Assembly (NCBI RefSeq): GCF_000421525.1
Contig: NZ_ATXE01000002.1
Span: forward strand, 186,001 to 250,000
DNA length: 64,000 nt
DNA from: Aestuariimicrobium kwangyangense DSM 21549
Lineage (GTDB): Bacteria > Actinomycetota > Actinomycetes > Propionibacteriales > Propionibacteriaceae
Direction: 5' to 3'
Positions 9,746 to 18,626 of this stretch are shown piece by piece (position 1 is the first letter of the stretch; each line of letters opens with the position of its first letter). The notes under the pieces were generated by a model. That model saw only the letters and a program-made list of their open reading frames with translations. It searched no databases and had not been told where the DNA came from. A program made the translations under genes and the position numbers.

Positions 9746-10372
9746 TCAGGCCTCGGCTGCAGCCCGCGTCAGCTCGCGGACGACGCTGTCGATGGTCAAT
9801 CTCAGGGAGCTGACCATCGGTTGGCTGTCGGGCTCGAGCAGGAACTGCAGTTGCAGCCCGTCCATGACAGCGATGAGGGCGCGGGTGGCGTCCTCGACCA
9901 GCTCGGGCACCTTGGTGGCGTCAGGACCGACCACGTCGATCAGTGCCGCGCGGATGTCGCCACGCACCCTGCGATAGCGGTCACGGAACCATTCCTGGGC
10001 CGGATGGTTGTGGGTGAGCGACTCCGCCGACAACACGGCGTAGAGCTGGGTCAGGCCGGGCTTGCGCTCGTTGCGTTCGGTGACGGCGAGCAGGGTCTCC
10101 AGCAGGGCCTTCCCGGAGGGGTCAGCGGGCGGGGGAGCGACCAGGTCCCGCTGTCCGAGCACCTCGACCAGCAGGTTCTCCTTGGTCTTGAAGTGGTGCA
10201 GGATCCCGGCGGCCGTCATGTCGAGCTGGTCGGCGATGTCGTTGAGCGAGGTGTTGTGGTAGCCGGTCGCCGCGAACGCCTCCATGGCCGCGACGACGAT
10301 CTCGGTGCGCCGACTGGGGCGCCCACCCCGACGGGCCGCCGTTGGCTCATCGGGTGAAGCGATGGAGGACAT
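9746..10372 (-). CDS. TetR/AcrR family transcriptional regulator
   Basis: 208 residues. The N-terminal helix-turn-helix covers about residues 20-70 (IVVAAMEAFAATGYHNTSLND, then AGILHHFKTKENLL). A helical ligand-binding C-terminal domain carries DGLQLQFLLEP, common in TetR regulators of the AcrR type. It is upstream of and codirectional with pfp but separated by a hairpin and an independent pfp promoter, so co-regulation is not implied. The ligand is unknown. The intergenic dyad at 10427-10448 is a candidate site for it. Confidence 0.88.
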   Translation of the reverse strand: MSSIASPDEPTAARRGGRPSRRTEIVVAAMEAFAATGYHNTSLNDIADQLDMTAAGILHHFKTKENLLVEVLGQRDLVAPPPADPSGKALLETLLAVTERNERKPGLTQLYAVLSAESLTHNHPAQEWFRDRYRRVRGDIRAALIDVVGPDATKVPELVEDATRALIAVMDGLQLQFLLEPDSQPMVSSLRLTIDSVVRELTRAAAEA

Positions 10373-10426
10373 GGGCTGAGGCTATAGCAGGGCCGGCCTC
10401 CGGATGCACCGAACTGAGCGAGTGTT

Positions 10427-10448
10427 CACTGTGGCTCTTGGCACAGTG
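10427..10448. promoter_or_regulatory. CACTGTG-N8-CACAGTG dyad between divergent genes
   Basis: A perfect 7-bp inverted repeat with an 8-nt spacer lies between the TetR gene (start 10372, minus) and the TadE/G-like gene (start 10510, plus). A smaller palindrome, AGTGTTCACT at 10421-10430, overlaps its left side. The placement fits a regulator site for either gene. No direct evidence links it to the TetR protein. Confidence 0.3.
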
Positions 10449-10509
10449 GTTGTCCACAGACTCGGCCAATCAGCCGCAGGGTGCACCCGTGCCGTGGTGG
10501 GGTGGCGCC

Positions 10510-10944
10510 ATGCCCCACCCACCCCTGCCGCACCCAGTCCCGTCCCCGGCGCACGTACGGTTGCGCCACCGGGGGGTCAGCCTGTCGGCCTTCTCGGCGG
10601 TCGTGGCGGTCGCGGTGTTGTTGATGGCGGGGCTGGTGGTCGACGGTGGTGCCAAGGCGGCCGACCAACGCGAGTCGGAGGCCATCGCCGCCCGGGCGGC
10701 CCGTGTGGGCGTGGACGCGGGGGCCGTGGCGGGCATCCAGGGTCGTCCGGGCGCCACGCAGGTCGTGGCCGCCGCCCGAGCCAGCCTGCGCGAGCAGGGA
10801 AGGGAAGGGTCGGTGACCATGCTGGCCTCAGGGGTGCTGAGCGTCCAGGTGCATCACCGCACCCCCACGACCTTCCTGACCCTGGTCGGCATCACGGAGT
10901 TGTCGTCCGACGGTGAGGCGGCGGCGCAGTTGCGCCAACGCTGA
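10510..10944 (+). CDS. TadE/TadG-like secreted or membrane-anchored protein
   Basis: 144 residues. After a Pro-rich start comes RHRGVSLSAFSAVVAVAVLL and then MAGLVVDGGAKAADQ. This is the pattern of the Flp-pilus TadE/G N-terminal domain: a basic residue, one hydrophobic helix, then a region that packs outside the membrane. The rest is Ala-rich with no further helix. Usually such genes end a tad pilus locus; here none of the other tad genes is present, so it may be a solitary or dispersed copy. The start at 10510 is chosen because upstream sequence lacks coding character; GTG at 10489 is an alternative. Confidence 0.6.
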   Translation: MPHPPLPHPVPSPAHVRLRHRGVSLSAFSAVVAVAVLLMAGLVVDGGAKAADQRESEAIAARAARVGVDAGAVAGIQGRPGATQVVAAARASLREQGREGSVTMLASGVLSVQVHHRTPTTFLTLVGITELSSDGEAAAQLRQR

Positions 10945-10950
10945 TGCGAC

Positions 10951-10956
10951 TAGCAT
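10951..10956 (+). promoter_or_regulatory. -10 element of a leaderless transcript (TAGCAT)
   Basis: TAGCAT lies exactly 7 nt before the ATG at 10964, and no ribosome site is present. This places the transcription start at or next to the start codon. Confidence 0.6.
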
Positions 10957-10963
10957 CGCCGCC

Positions 10964-11590
10964 ATGGGGCGCTATTTCGATGTTCACCCGGTCAACCCGC
11001 AGCCGAGGCTGCTGAACCAGACCGCCGAAGCGATCCGTGATGGTGGGCTGGTGGCGATCCCCACCGACTCGGGGTACGCCCTGTGCGGAGCCATGGGCGC
11101 CAAGGAGCCACTGGAGCGGATCAAGAGGTTGCGCAACCTCGACGACAAGCACCACTTCACGCTGATGGTCTCGAGCTTCGCCCAGTTGGGGGAGTACGTC
11201 GACATGGACAGGTGGGTGTTCCGCACCCTCAAGGGGAACACACCGGGCCGCTACACCTTCATCGTGAAGGCCAGCCGTGAGGTGCCGAAGCTGATGCAGC
11301 ACCCCAAGAAGAGGACCGTGGGTGTGCGGGTGCCCGAACATGTGGTGCCGTTGTCGCTGCTGGAGGTGCTGGGTGCCCCCTTGCTCACCAGCACCCTCAT
11401 CCTGCCCGGCGAGACCGAGCCCATGACCGACGGATGGACCGTGCAGGACGAGCTGGGCAGTCTGCTCGACGTGGTCCTGGACTGCGGCGAATGCGGCCAC
11501 GAGCCCACCACGGTCGTCGATCTCACCGGGGCCGAGCCCGAGGTTCTCCGCGTCGGGGCGGGGAACCCCGCGCCCTTCGAACTCAGCTGA
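10964..11590 (+). CDS. YrdC/YciO/Sua5-type L-threonylcarbamoyladenylate synthase family protein
   Basis: 208 residues. The YrdC fold is shown by the N-terminal GGLVAIPTDSGYALCG, then IKRLRNLDDKHHFTLM, NTPGRYTFIVKAS, and TVGVRVPEHVVPLSLLE. Family members bind ATP, threonine and bicarbonate to make threonylcarbamoyl-AMP for tRNA t6A37. The presence of the DDKHH stretch and the short length make it closer to the YciO subgroup, whose activity is less certain. The leaderless promoter fixes the ATG at 10964. The 3' end overlaps the convergent DUF4870 gene by 8 bp. Confidence 0.85.
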   Translation: MGRYFDVHPVNPQPRLLNQTAEAIRDGGLVAIPTDSGYALCGAMGAKEPLERIKRLRNLDDKHHFTLMVSSFAQLGEYVDMDRWVFRTLKGNTPGRYTFIVKASREVPKLMQHPKKRTVGVRVPEHVVPLSLLEVLGAPLLTSTLILPGETEPMTDGWTVQDELGSLLDVVLDCGECGHEPTTVVDLTGAEPEVLRVGAGNPAPFELS

Positions 11591-11969
11591 GCAGCTTCAT
11601 CTCGAAGGGGTAGCGGTAGCTGCGCCCGCTGAAGGCCCTCAGCGCGGCATGGATGTGGCACCAGAGCGTCAGGATCGCCGAGACCGCCCACAGCACCAGG
11701 CCCACCGGCATCAGCACCACCGACAGCACGCAGATCCACCCGACGATGCCGATCACCCAGTTCCACACGTTGAAGTTGAACGAGCCTGCTGCAGCGCGGC
11801 GTACGTAGGAGTTGCGGTCGCGGTAGAGCACCCACATCGTCAATGGCCCCAGGAAGGTGAGCCAGCCTGCCGAGACCACCATCGCGATGATCGCGGACAG
11901 GTGGGCGAGGGCGGCCGCGGTGCGGACCTCGGGTCGGATGGTGCGGGGGGAGGAATCGTGGCTGCTCAT
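11583..11969 (-). CDS. DUF4870 (Tic20-like) membrane protein
   Basis: 128 residues with three to four hydrophobic segments and the family pattern AALAHLSAIIAMV near residue 20, then RRAAAGSFNFNVWNWVIG and a closing HIHAALRAFSGRSYRYPF. The function of the family is not established. A GACAAT hexamer sits 6 nt before the ATG, a weaker form of the leaderless arrangement seen across the window. The stop codon overlaps that of the convergent YrdC-type gene in the palindrome TCAGCTGA. Confidence 0.85.
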   Translation of the reverse strand: MSSHDSSPRTIRPEVRTAAALAHLSAIIAMVVSAGWLTFLGPLTMWVLYRDRNSYVRRAAAGSFNFNVWNWVIGIVGWICVLSVVLMPVGLVLWAVSAILTLWCHIHAALRAFSGRSYRYPFEMKLLS

Positions 11970-12061
11970 GGACCCATTGTCGACGCGTCCCCGGGCGCTG
12001 GAGGCAACATCAGTGGCCGGATGGGGGAGCGGCTCAGGGAGGGTTCGGGGGGAGGGGCCTC

Positions 12062-12067
12062 TAGGCT
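12062..12067 (+). promoter_or_regulatory. -10 element of a leaderless transcript (TAGGCT)
   Basis: TAGGCT lies 6 nt before the ATG at 12074, with no ribosome-binding sequence in between. Confidence 0.55.
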
Positions 12068-12073
12068 GGGCCC

Positions 12074-12568
12074 ATGCCCGCAGAACTCGCCGCCCTCGCC
12101 GCCGTCCTGCTGTGCCTGCTGGGGGTCGTCGGCATCATCAGCCAACTGCTGCCCGGTTCCCTGGTCGTCGGCATCGGCCTCCTGGTCTGGGCGGTCTTCG
12201 GCAACGCACCCTGGCCCTGGGCGTGGTTCGCGGTCGGGGCACTGCTGCTGGTCGCGGGCTCGGTCGCGTCCACCGTGTTGACCGGCGGTGAACTGAAGCG
12301 GCGTGGCATACCCAACTGGACGATCGTGGTCGCGCTGGTGGTGGGGGTGCTGGCCAGCTTCTACGTGCCCGTGGTGGGCATGGTGGTGGGCTTCGTCGTG
12401 GCCCTGCTCGCCCTGGAGTGGATCAGGGTCAAGCAGGTCCGACTCGCCCTCACGAGCAGCTGGGTCGCGATCCGTTCGGTGGGACTGGGCATCCTGGTGG
12501 AGTTGGGGTGCGCCACGCTGGCCTGCAGTGTGCTCGGCGCCTCCCTGCTGGTTGGCTTCCTGCGCTGA
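12074..12568 (+). CDS. DUF456 family membrane protein
   Basis: 164 residues, almost entirely hydrophobic, with about four membrane segments. The pattern LLPGSLVVGIGLLVWAVFG near residues 25-43, the Gly/Pro-rich YVPVVGMVVGFVVALLALE, and the closing AIRSVGLGILVELGCA are those of DUF456. The role is unknown. A leaderless promoter precedes it directly. Confidence 0.85.
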   Translation: MPAELAALAAVLLCLLGVVGIISQLLPGSLVVGIGLLVWAVFGNAPWPWAWFAVGALLLVAGSVASTVLTGGELKRRGIPNWTIVVALVVGVLASFYVPVVGMVVGFVVALLALEWIRVKQVRLALTSSWVAIRSVGLGILVELGCATLACSVLGASLLVGFLR

Positions 12569-12662
12569 GCCAGCGGTCCTTCGCCCCAAGCGGTGCGTGC
12601 CCGGGGGGTTGAGCAGGAGGCCTCGTCGGGGCAGCATGGCAGACAGACGAAAGGGGCCACCC

Positions 12663-12935
12663 GTGTGCCGCAACATCCGCCCGCTGTACAACTTCGAGCC
12701 GCCCGCCGACGATGACGAGATCCGGGCTGCAGCGCTGCAGTTCGTCCGCAAGGTCTCGGGTTTCAGCAAGCCGAGCCAGGCCAACCAGGAAGCCTTTGAC
12801 CGGGCGGTCGACGAGATCGCCCACATCACCCACCACCTGATGGACGACCTCACCACCACGGCGCCCGCCAAGGACCGTGAGGTGGAGGCGGCGAAGGCCC
12901 GCGCCCGCTCAGCGGAACGCTACGCCACCGCCTGA
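12663..12935 (+). CDS. DUF2277 family small protein
   Basis: 90 residues starting MCRNIRPLYNFEPPA, the invariant opening of DUF2277, followed by the helical DEIRAAALQFVRKVSGFSKP and an Ala/Arg-rich end. The GTG start is set by that invariant N-terminus and by GAAAGGGG at 12649-12656. The conserved Cys at residue 2 and the RNI motif suggest a binding function, but none is known. It stands alone between a DUF456 gene and a sulfatase gene. Confidence 0.85.
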   Translation: MCRNIRPLYNFEPPADDDEIRAAALQFVRKVSGFSKPSQANQEAFDRAVDEIAHITHHLMDDLTTTAPAKDREVEAAKARARSAERYATA

Positions 12936-13008
12936 GCAGCCGACCCTCACCGCTGAGCGGTTCCGTACGAGCGCTGACAGGGGCGTCGTCACGGGGCAGG
13001 CTCCACCC

Positions 13009-14394
13009 ATGAGCCGGCCCAACATCTTGCTGATCCTCTCCGACGACCACGGCTGGGCCGACCGCGGCAGCCGGTCACCGGCCGGTGGGGAAGCCTTCGC
13101 GACTCCGCACCTCGACCGGCTGGCGGCCGAGGGCACCACGCTGGACGAGGCCTATGTCACCGCACCGATCTGCAGCCCCTCCCGCGCTGGGTTGATCTCG
13201 GGGCGCCACCAGGCACGGTGGGGGGCGCGTTGGTTCGAGTCCTCGTCCTTCCCCACCTCGGGACCCACGCTTGCCGAGCGGCTGCACGACCTCGGATACA
13301 GCACCGGGTACTTCGGCAAGGTGCACTACGGGTCGACCGACGACCCCGGCACCCGTCCCTGCCCGCCGCACCACGGTTTCGACGAGTCCCTCTACGCCTT
13401 GGCGAAGTTCCACCTCGGGCGGCTCAACTACCTCCATCGCGGCGCCGACGACGTGGCCGCGTACGGGCAGGCTGCCGGACCGATGGGCGTGGGAACCCTG
13501 TGGGAGGGCGACGAGCAGGTGGCTCCCCCCGGCTTCCTCACCGACCTGTGGGCCGAGCGGGCCGACCGCTTCATCGATGACCACGCCGATGACGAGGACC
13601 CCTTCTTCTGCATGGTCGCCTTCAATGCGGTGCACAACTTCTGCTGGCAGTTGCCGGCCGACGAACTGCGCAAGCGTGGCTTGCCGGCCGCCGCGGACTG
13701 GCATCCCGGGGACCAGCCCTACGAGGAGTGGTACGACGACGCCATCGCCCCGAACCTGGAACACGGCCGCGAGTACTACCTTGCCCAACTCGAGTTGATG
13801 GACGCCGCCATCGGGCGACTGCTCGACCGGCTCGACCAGCGGGGACTGGCCGACGACACCATCGTGGTGTACCTCACCGACAACGGCGGCAGCACCTGCA
13901 ACTACGGCGACAACGGTCCGCTGAGGGGCACCAAGTACACCCTGTTCGAGGGCGGCATCCGTGTGCCCTACATCGTCCGGTGGCCTGCGGGCGGTGTGCC
14001 CGCCGGCGAGGTCCGCGACGGCCTGGCATCCAGCCTCGACCTGGTGCCCACCCTGGTCGCTGCCGCCGGTGGTTCCGTCGACGAGACAGACGGACGAGAC
14101 CTCGTCCCCCTGCTCACCGGCGCCGGGACCGGTCACGACGAACTGCACTGGGACGCAGGTTTCCAGTGGGCGGTGCGCAGTGGCCGATGGAAACTGTCGT
14201 GGTGCGACCCCGATGCGCCCGCCGCCCACCAACTGCGGGCGACCGAGCACGCGCCGCTGGGATCGGGATACCTGCTGGCCGACCTCGAGACCGACATCGG
14301 CGAACAGCGCGACCTGTCGGGGGAACGACCCGAGGTCTTCGACGACCTGCTCGCTCGGCATGAGCGCTGGGCGGCCGACATCGCTTCGACCTGA
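13009..14394 (+). CDS. Sulfatase (alkaline phosphatase superfamily)
   Basis: 461 residues. Type I sulfatase: metal-binding SDDHG at residues 11-15, the formylglycine motif CSPSR at 55-59 (Cys form, which needs a formylglycine-generating enzyme encoded elsewhere), GYSTGYFGKVHYGS, and the C-terminal YLTDNGGSTCNYGDNGPLRG metal and sulfate site region. It hydrolyses sulfate esters; the substrate cannot be told. No signal peptide is visible, so it is probably cytosolic. GGGGCAGG upstream of the ATG fits a ribosome site. The next gene encodes a secreted phosphodiester glycosidase, so the pair may act on related glycans. Confidence 0.9.
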   Translation: MSRPNILLILSDDHGWADRGSRSPAGGEAFATPHLDRLAAEGTTLDEAYVTAPICSPSRAGLISGRHQARWGARWFESSSFPTSGPTLAERLHDLGYSTGYFGKVHYGSTDDPGTRPCPPHHGFDESLYALAKFHLGRLNYLHRGADDVAAYGQAAGPMGVGTLWEGDEQVAPPGFLTDLWAERADRFIDDHADDEDPFFCMVAFNAVHNFCWQLPADELRKRGLPAAADWHPGDQPYEEWYDDAIAPNLEHGREYYLAQLELMDAAIGRLLDRLDQRGLADDTIVVYLTDNGGSTCNYGDNGPLRGTKYTLFEGGIRVPYIVRWPAGGVPAGEVRDGLASSLDLVPTLVAAAGGSVDETDGRDLVPLLTGAGTGHDELHWDAGFQWAVRSGRWKLSWCDPDAPAAHQLRATEHAPLGSGYLLADLETDIGEQRDLSGERPEVFDDLLARHERWAADIAST

Positions 14395-14397
14395 CAC

Positions 14398-14449
14398 CGC
14401 ACCCGAACCCCATCCGAACGGGAGCCCATCCGCACGGGAGTTGGGTGCG
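14398..14449 (+). terminator. Hairpin with internal 16-bp tandem repeat after the sulfatase
   Basis: CGCACCC at 14398-14404 pairs with GGGTGCG at 14443-14449. Between them are two adjacent near-identical 16-bp units (14409-14424 and 14425-14440, one mismatch), each of which can itself fold through CCC/GGG. It lies 4 nt after the sulfatase stop, so a terminator is likely. Confidence 0.45.
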
Positions 14450-14538
14450 AATCGTCACCCTGACGTCATGTGGATGCCTTCTGCCTGACTTCGGGTGATG
14501 GTCGGCTTCACCTCGTCCCCTCCCGAAGGAACTCCCCC

Positions 14539-17500
14539 GTGAAGACACACCCCCCACAGCCGAAGAGCCCCCGCATCGTCGTGCTGGCCCTTGCTGCAGC
14601 GCTGGCGTCCGCAAGCCTGCCGATCGCCACCCCGGCCCACGCAGCACCGTCCCTGCCCGGTTCGCAGGCCACCGTGCAGGCGGTGCACTCCGGTGGGTCG
14701 ACCCTGGTGGTCGACCGCACCACCGCCATCGCTCCCGGACTCGACCTGACCAGTTTCCGCCGGCTGCAGCCCGGTGGTTGGGTGACCGGTCACGTGATGG
14801 ATGCCGACCTGTCCACCCCGAGTCTCGGTGTGGACGTGGCCGACGGGGGAACCGTGTCGGGGTCGAACGCGACCATCGAGAGCCTGGGCAGACAGGCACG
14901 AGCGGTGGCGGCCGTCAACGGCGACTACTTCGACATGAACGCCACGGACGCCCCGGTGGGCACGAACGTGTCGAGCGCCGGGGTGCGCACCATCTCGAGT
15001 TCGGGCCGTCCGTCGTTCACGGTCTCCAACGGTCGAGCGGCAGTGCAGGCGCTGATGTCGACCGCGACGATCGCCAGCGGTGACATCACCGAGAGGCTGA
15101 CCGCCGTCAACTCCCCGGGCGTCGCGGCCGATCAGGCGACGTTGTTCACGCAGGTGTGGGGTGGGTACAGCCTCGAAGGCCTCGTACCGGTCGGCGAGAC
15201 CAACCTTCGCGTGGTCCGGATCGCCGGCGGAGTGGTCACCGCGTCCTCGTCGGAGCGGTCATCCCTGGCGTTGTCGTCCCCGATCGCCGCAGGCGAGTCG
15301 GTGGTGGTGGCCCGCGGTGCCGCAGCCTCCCGGCTCGCGGTGGTGCAGGTCGGCTCGGTCGTCGAGGTGTCCGTGGGCACCTCGTCGCCCGTGGACGTCG
15401 CCGTGGGTGGCTCCCAGTGGATGATCCGCGAGGGTGTGGTGAACCCCGTGGACGAGGCGACCGCGGGTCGGACCGCCATCGGCGTGTCCAAGGACGGTAC
15501 CCGGCTCAAGGTCGTGACCATCGACGGGCGGGCGGGGGACTCCCACGGCATGGCCATCGCCGAACTGTCGGCGTTCATGCGCGATCTGGGTGTCTGGAAC
15601 GCCCTCAACCTCGACGGAGGGGGGTCGACGACCCTGGTCGCCCGAGCAGCCGGCACCTCTGACCTGCAGCTGGTCAACCGCCCCTCCGACGGCAACCAAC
15701 GCCTCGACGCCAACGCCCTGGTCTTCACCTCGACCGCCGGCGGACCCGTGGGGGGTGTCGCCGTCAGACCAGCTCTCCAGCCCGCTGCCGGCCTGGAGCG
15801 ACCTGAAGCAACCCGGCTGCTGCCGGGGCTCAGCCGCACGATGGCGGTGACCGGACTCGACGCCAACCTCGCAGCGACGCCGGTCGAGGGCAAACTGGTC
15901 ACCAAGAACACCGCCGTGGCGACGGTGGAGAACACCAAACCGACCGGTGCCACGGGCGTCGTCCGTGCCCTGACCAGCGGGGAGACACAGGTGGAGTACT
16001 TCGCCAAGCTCAGCCGGACGGGTGCCCCCGCCCGCGACGACCTCACCCTGCACGTCGACGGCGCGCTTGCCCGGATCGAGCCCTCCCGGCGGGTCGTGGC
16101 CCTCTCCGACACCACCGACAGCGTCGACCTGACGGTGACAGCCGTGGACTACGACGGCAACCGGGTGCCGGTCGAGACCCGTGACATTGCCGTCGATGCG
16201 GGACCGGGCATCATGGTGCGCTCCCGGGACCTCGAGACGCTCGCCGTCAGCGCCACCGGGTCGACCAAGGCGTCGAAGGTGGTGCTGACCGTGCTCGGCA
16301 GGAGTGTCACCGTTCCCGTCACGGTCGGTGTGGACGAAGTACCGCTGGCTGACTTCTCGTCCGTTGCCGACTGGAAGGTGGGTCTGGCCCGCGCCACCGG
16401 CAGCCTGTCGCCGGCGACGGGTCCACAGGGTGGACCAGCACTGGGGATGGACCTCGACTTCACCACCTCGACGGCCACCCGCGGCATGTACGCGGTGCCG
16501 GTCACGCCCATCGCCGTCGGGGGGCAACCCCAGGCGGTCACGATGTGGATCAACGGCACCGGCAAGGGTGAATGGCCACGCCTGCAGGTGACCCGAGGCG
16601 ACGGCACCTCGACCAACCTCGACGCTCCGCTGATCACGTGGTCCGGGTGGCGCAAGGTCACCTTCCCCGTACCTGCCGGTACCCCCTTCCCACTGACGGT
16701 CACCGCGATCCGGTTCATGGAGACCCGCTCGACCGCCACCTACACCGACCACCTCGAGATCGCCGACCTGGTCGCCGAGGTTCCTGTGTCGGTCGACCTG
16801 GCGCCGATTCCGGTCGCAGCCGACCAGGTGATCATCACCCAGGGCACCGTGGACCAGCGGCCCTTGAGGATCGCGGTGATGAGTGACACGCAGTTCGTGG
16901 CCCGCAACGGTGCCGACGGACCCGTCGTGCAGGCGGCCCGACGCACCCTGCGCGAGATCGTGGCGGCCCGGCCCGACCTGCTGTTGGTGGTGGGGGACTT
17001 CGTGGACGAGGGCGGCATGGCCGACCTGCAGCTGGCCAGGACGGTGCTCGACGAGGAGGCCACCGGCAAGGTGCCCTGGACCTACGTACCCGGCAACCAT
17101 GAGGTGATGGGGGCGCCGATCTCGAACTTCGAGTCCGTGTTCGGGCCGACCTCCACCCATCGCGTGGTGCAGGGCACCCTGATCGTGACCCTGGACTCGT
17201 CCTCGGGGACCCTGCACCCGGGCGGCTCGACGGAGCAGTTGCGCATGCTCGAGCAGCAACTGGCCCACGCCTCGACCGATCCGACCGTGACCGGGGTGCT
17301 GGTGGTCAACCACCATCCCGTCGACGACTTCCAACCGGATCAGGCCTCCAGGCTGACCGACCGGTACGAGGCCTCGGCGTTGGCCGCGGAACTCGCCGCC
17401 TGGCACCGCTCGACGGGCAAGCAGGTCGCCCAGGTCAACGGCCACATCGGCAGCTTCCACGCCGATGCACGCGACGGCGTCTCCAGGATCGTGAACGGCA

Positions 17501-17904
17501 ACTCCGGCAAGTCTCCCTCGGGCAGTCCCGACCGGGGCGGGTTCACGGGCTGGACGATGCTCGGCATCGATCCCTCGTCAACGGGCCGCCTCGGGTGGCT
17601 GCAGGCCGAGACGCGGGCCAGGGTCGACCAGTTGGCGATGGAGGCTCCGGCGCGGCTGTCCGTGGGCGGGAGTGCCAGCGTGTCGGCCACGCTCACCCAG
17701 GACGGTGGCCGGCAGGTTCCGGTCGCGTGGCCCGTCAGCGCCACCTGGTCGGGTGACGGGGTGGCCCTGCGCGGTCGGGACACCTCCGCGGCAGTGGTGG
17801 AGTTCGACCCGGCCACCCGCACCGTGCGCGGCCTGCGTCCGGGAACCGCCACACTCGAGGTCACCGTGAACGGTGTGCGGGCGGTTCAGACCATCACGGT
17901 GTAG
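14539..17904 (+). CDS. Secreted phosphodiester glycosidase / metallophosphoesterase fusion
   Basis: 1121 residues. A Sec signal peptide ends near TPAHA (residue 35). An NAGPA-type phosphodiester glycosidase domain follows (about 80-400) with the hallmark NLDGGGSTTLV near 357. Then come beta-rich linker domains (about 410-760), a calcineurin-like metallophosphoesterase domain (about 775-1010) with SDTQ, GDFVDEGG, PGNHE, NHHP and NGHIGSFH, and an Ig-like C-terminal domain. The two catalytic domains suggest uncapping and dephosphorylation of phosphorylated glycans outside the cell; this is inference. No sortase motif or terminal membrane helix is seen. The GTG start is set by GAAGGA at 14525-14530 and the signal peptide. 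The 3' end overlaps the convergent rhomboid gene by 19 bp. Confidence 0.88.
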   Translation: MKTHPPQPKSPRIVVLALAAALASASLPIATPAHAAPSLPGSQATVQAVHSGGSTLVVDRTTAIAPGLDLTSFRRLQPGGWVTGHVMDADLSTPSLGVDVADGGTVSGSNATIESLGRQARAVAAVNGDYFDMNATDAPVGTNVSSAGVRTISSSGRPSFTVSNGRAAVQALMSTATIASGDITERLTAVNSPGVAADQATLFTQVWGGYSLEGLVPVGETNLRVVRIAGGVVTASSSERSSLALSSPIAAGESVVVARGAAASRLAVVQVGSVVEVSVGTSSPVDVAVGGSQWMIREGVVNPVDEATAGRTAIGVSKDGTRLKVVTIDGRAGDSHGMAIAELSAFMRDLGVWNALNLDGGGSTTLVARAAGTSDLQLVNRPSDGNQRLDANALVFTSTAGGPVGGVAVRPALQPAAGLERPEATRLLPGLSRTMAVTGLDANLAATPVEGKLVTKNTAVATVENTKPTGATGVVRALTSGETQVEYFAKLSRTGAPARDDLTLHVDGALARIEPSRRVVALSDTTDSVDLTVTAVDYDGNRVPVETRDIAVDAGPGIMVRSRDLETLAVSATGSTKASKVVLTVLGRSVTVPVTVGVDEVPLADFSSVADWKVGLARATGSLSPATGPQGGPALGMDLDFTTSTATRGMYAVPVTPIAVGGQPQAVTMWINGTGKGEWPRLQVTRGDGTSTNLDAPLITWSGWRKVTFPVPAGTPFPLTVTAIRFMETRSTATYTDHLEIADLVAEVPVSVDLAPIPVAADQVIITQGTVDQRPLRIAVMSDTQFVARNGADGPVVQAARRTLREIVAARPDLLLVVGDFVDEGGMADLQLARTVLDEEATGKVPWTYVPGNHEVMGAPISNFESVFGPTSTHRVVQGTLIVTLDSSSGTLHPGGSTEQLRMLEQQLAHASTDPTVTGVLVVNHHPVDDFQPDQASRLTDRYEASALAAELAAWHRSTGKQVAQVNGHIGSFHADARDGVSRIVNGNSGKSPSGSPDRGGFTGWTMLGIDPSSTGRLGWLQAETRARVDQLAMEAPARLSVGGSASVSATLTQDGGRQVPVAWPVSATWSGDGVALRGRDTSAAVVEFDPATRTVRGLRPGTATLEVTVNGVRAVQTITV

Positions 17905-18560
17905 CGGACGACGACCAGGAGCGCCATCAGGGTCAGCGCCGCGGGCCACCGCCAGGTGGCCCGCGGTCGGTGCAGCAGGTGCCAGGCGAGTGCCACCCCT
18001 GCTGCCAGACCACCGAGGTGGGCCTGCCAGGCAATGCCCGAGATGCCGAAGGTGATCAGCAGGTTGATGCCCAGCACCACCAGGATCTGGGAGGTCGACC
18101 CGCCGACGGCGCGCTGCGCGATGAAGATGGCTCCGAACAGCCCGAAGACGGCTCCGGACGCCCCGACGGTGCCCAGCGTCCACGCCCCGCCCCAGGGCAT
18201 GGTGCCGCCGGGGTTGGGCATCAGCAGGACGAACGCGACGCCGCCCGCCAGCCCCGACCAGAGGTGGAGCAGCAGGAACCTGCCACTGCCCAGGAAGGGT
18301 TCGAGGCTGCGTCCGAGGGTGTACAGGGCGAACAGGTTGAACCCGATGTGCATGAACCCGAAGGGGAGCACGGGGTCATGGGTGAACATGGCGGTCACGA
18401 AACGCCAGGGCTGGCTCCAGCCCGTGTCGGCGGAGAGCAGGAGCGCGTCGGTGGAGGTGGGGACGACCAACTGCACCAGCCAGACGAGGACGCAGGCGAC
18501 GATCAGCCCCATGGTCACGGGGGCGCGACGCCAGCGGGCGGGGGGACGGGTCTCGGTCAC
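17886..18560 (-). CDS. Rhomboid family intramembrane serine protease
   Basis: 224 residues, six to seven membrane helices. The catalytic serine is in GASG (Ser135) and the catalytic histidine in WQAHLGG (His181). The upstream HIGFNLFALYTLG (71-83) supplies the usual His/Asn oxyanion elements. It cleaves transmembrane substrates within the bilayer; substrates are unknown. The length is that of a compact rhomboid without extra domains. It is codirectional with, but 66 nt downstream of, the SatD/YigZ operon. Confidence 0.93.
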   Translation of the reverse strand: MTETRPPARWRRAPVTMGLIVACVLVWLVQLVVPTSTDALLLSADTGWSQPWRFVTAMFTHDPVLPFGFMHIGFNLFALYTLGRSLEPFLGSGRFLLLHLWSGLAGGVAFVLLMPNPGGTMPWGGAWTLGTVGASGAVFGLFGAIFIAQRAVGGSTSQILVVLGINLLITFGISGIAWQAHLGGLAAGVALAWHLLHRPRATWRWPAALTLMALLVVVRYTVMV

Positions 18561-18626
18561 CCCCAGAGCCTAGTCAAGCCCCCGAAGACCGGCCGCTCCC
18601 GGGGCTTGGTCGCTCCCGAGGCCAGG

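Noticed and set aside
12303-12662. Extended N-terminus for the DUF2277 protein
   Set aside because: The upstream part overlaps the DUF456 gene in another frame and is Trp/Ser/Pro-rich; the invariant family start MCRNIRPLYNFEPPA begins at 12663.
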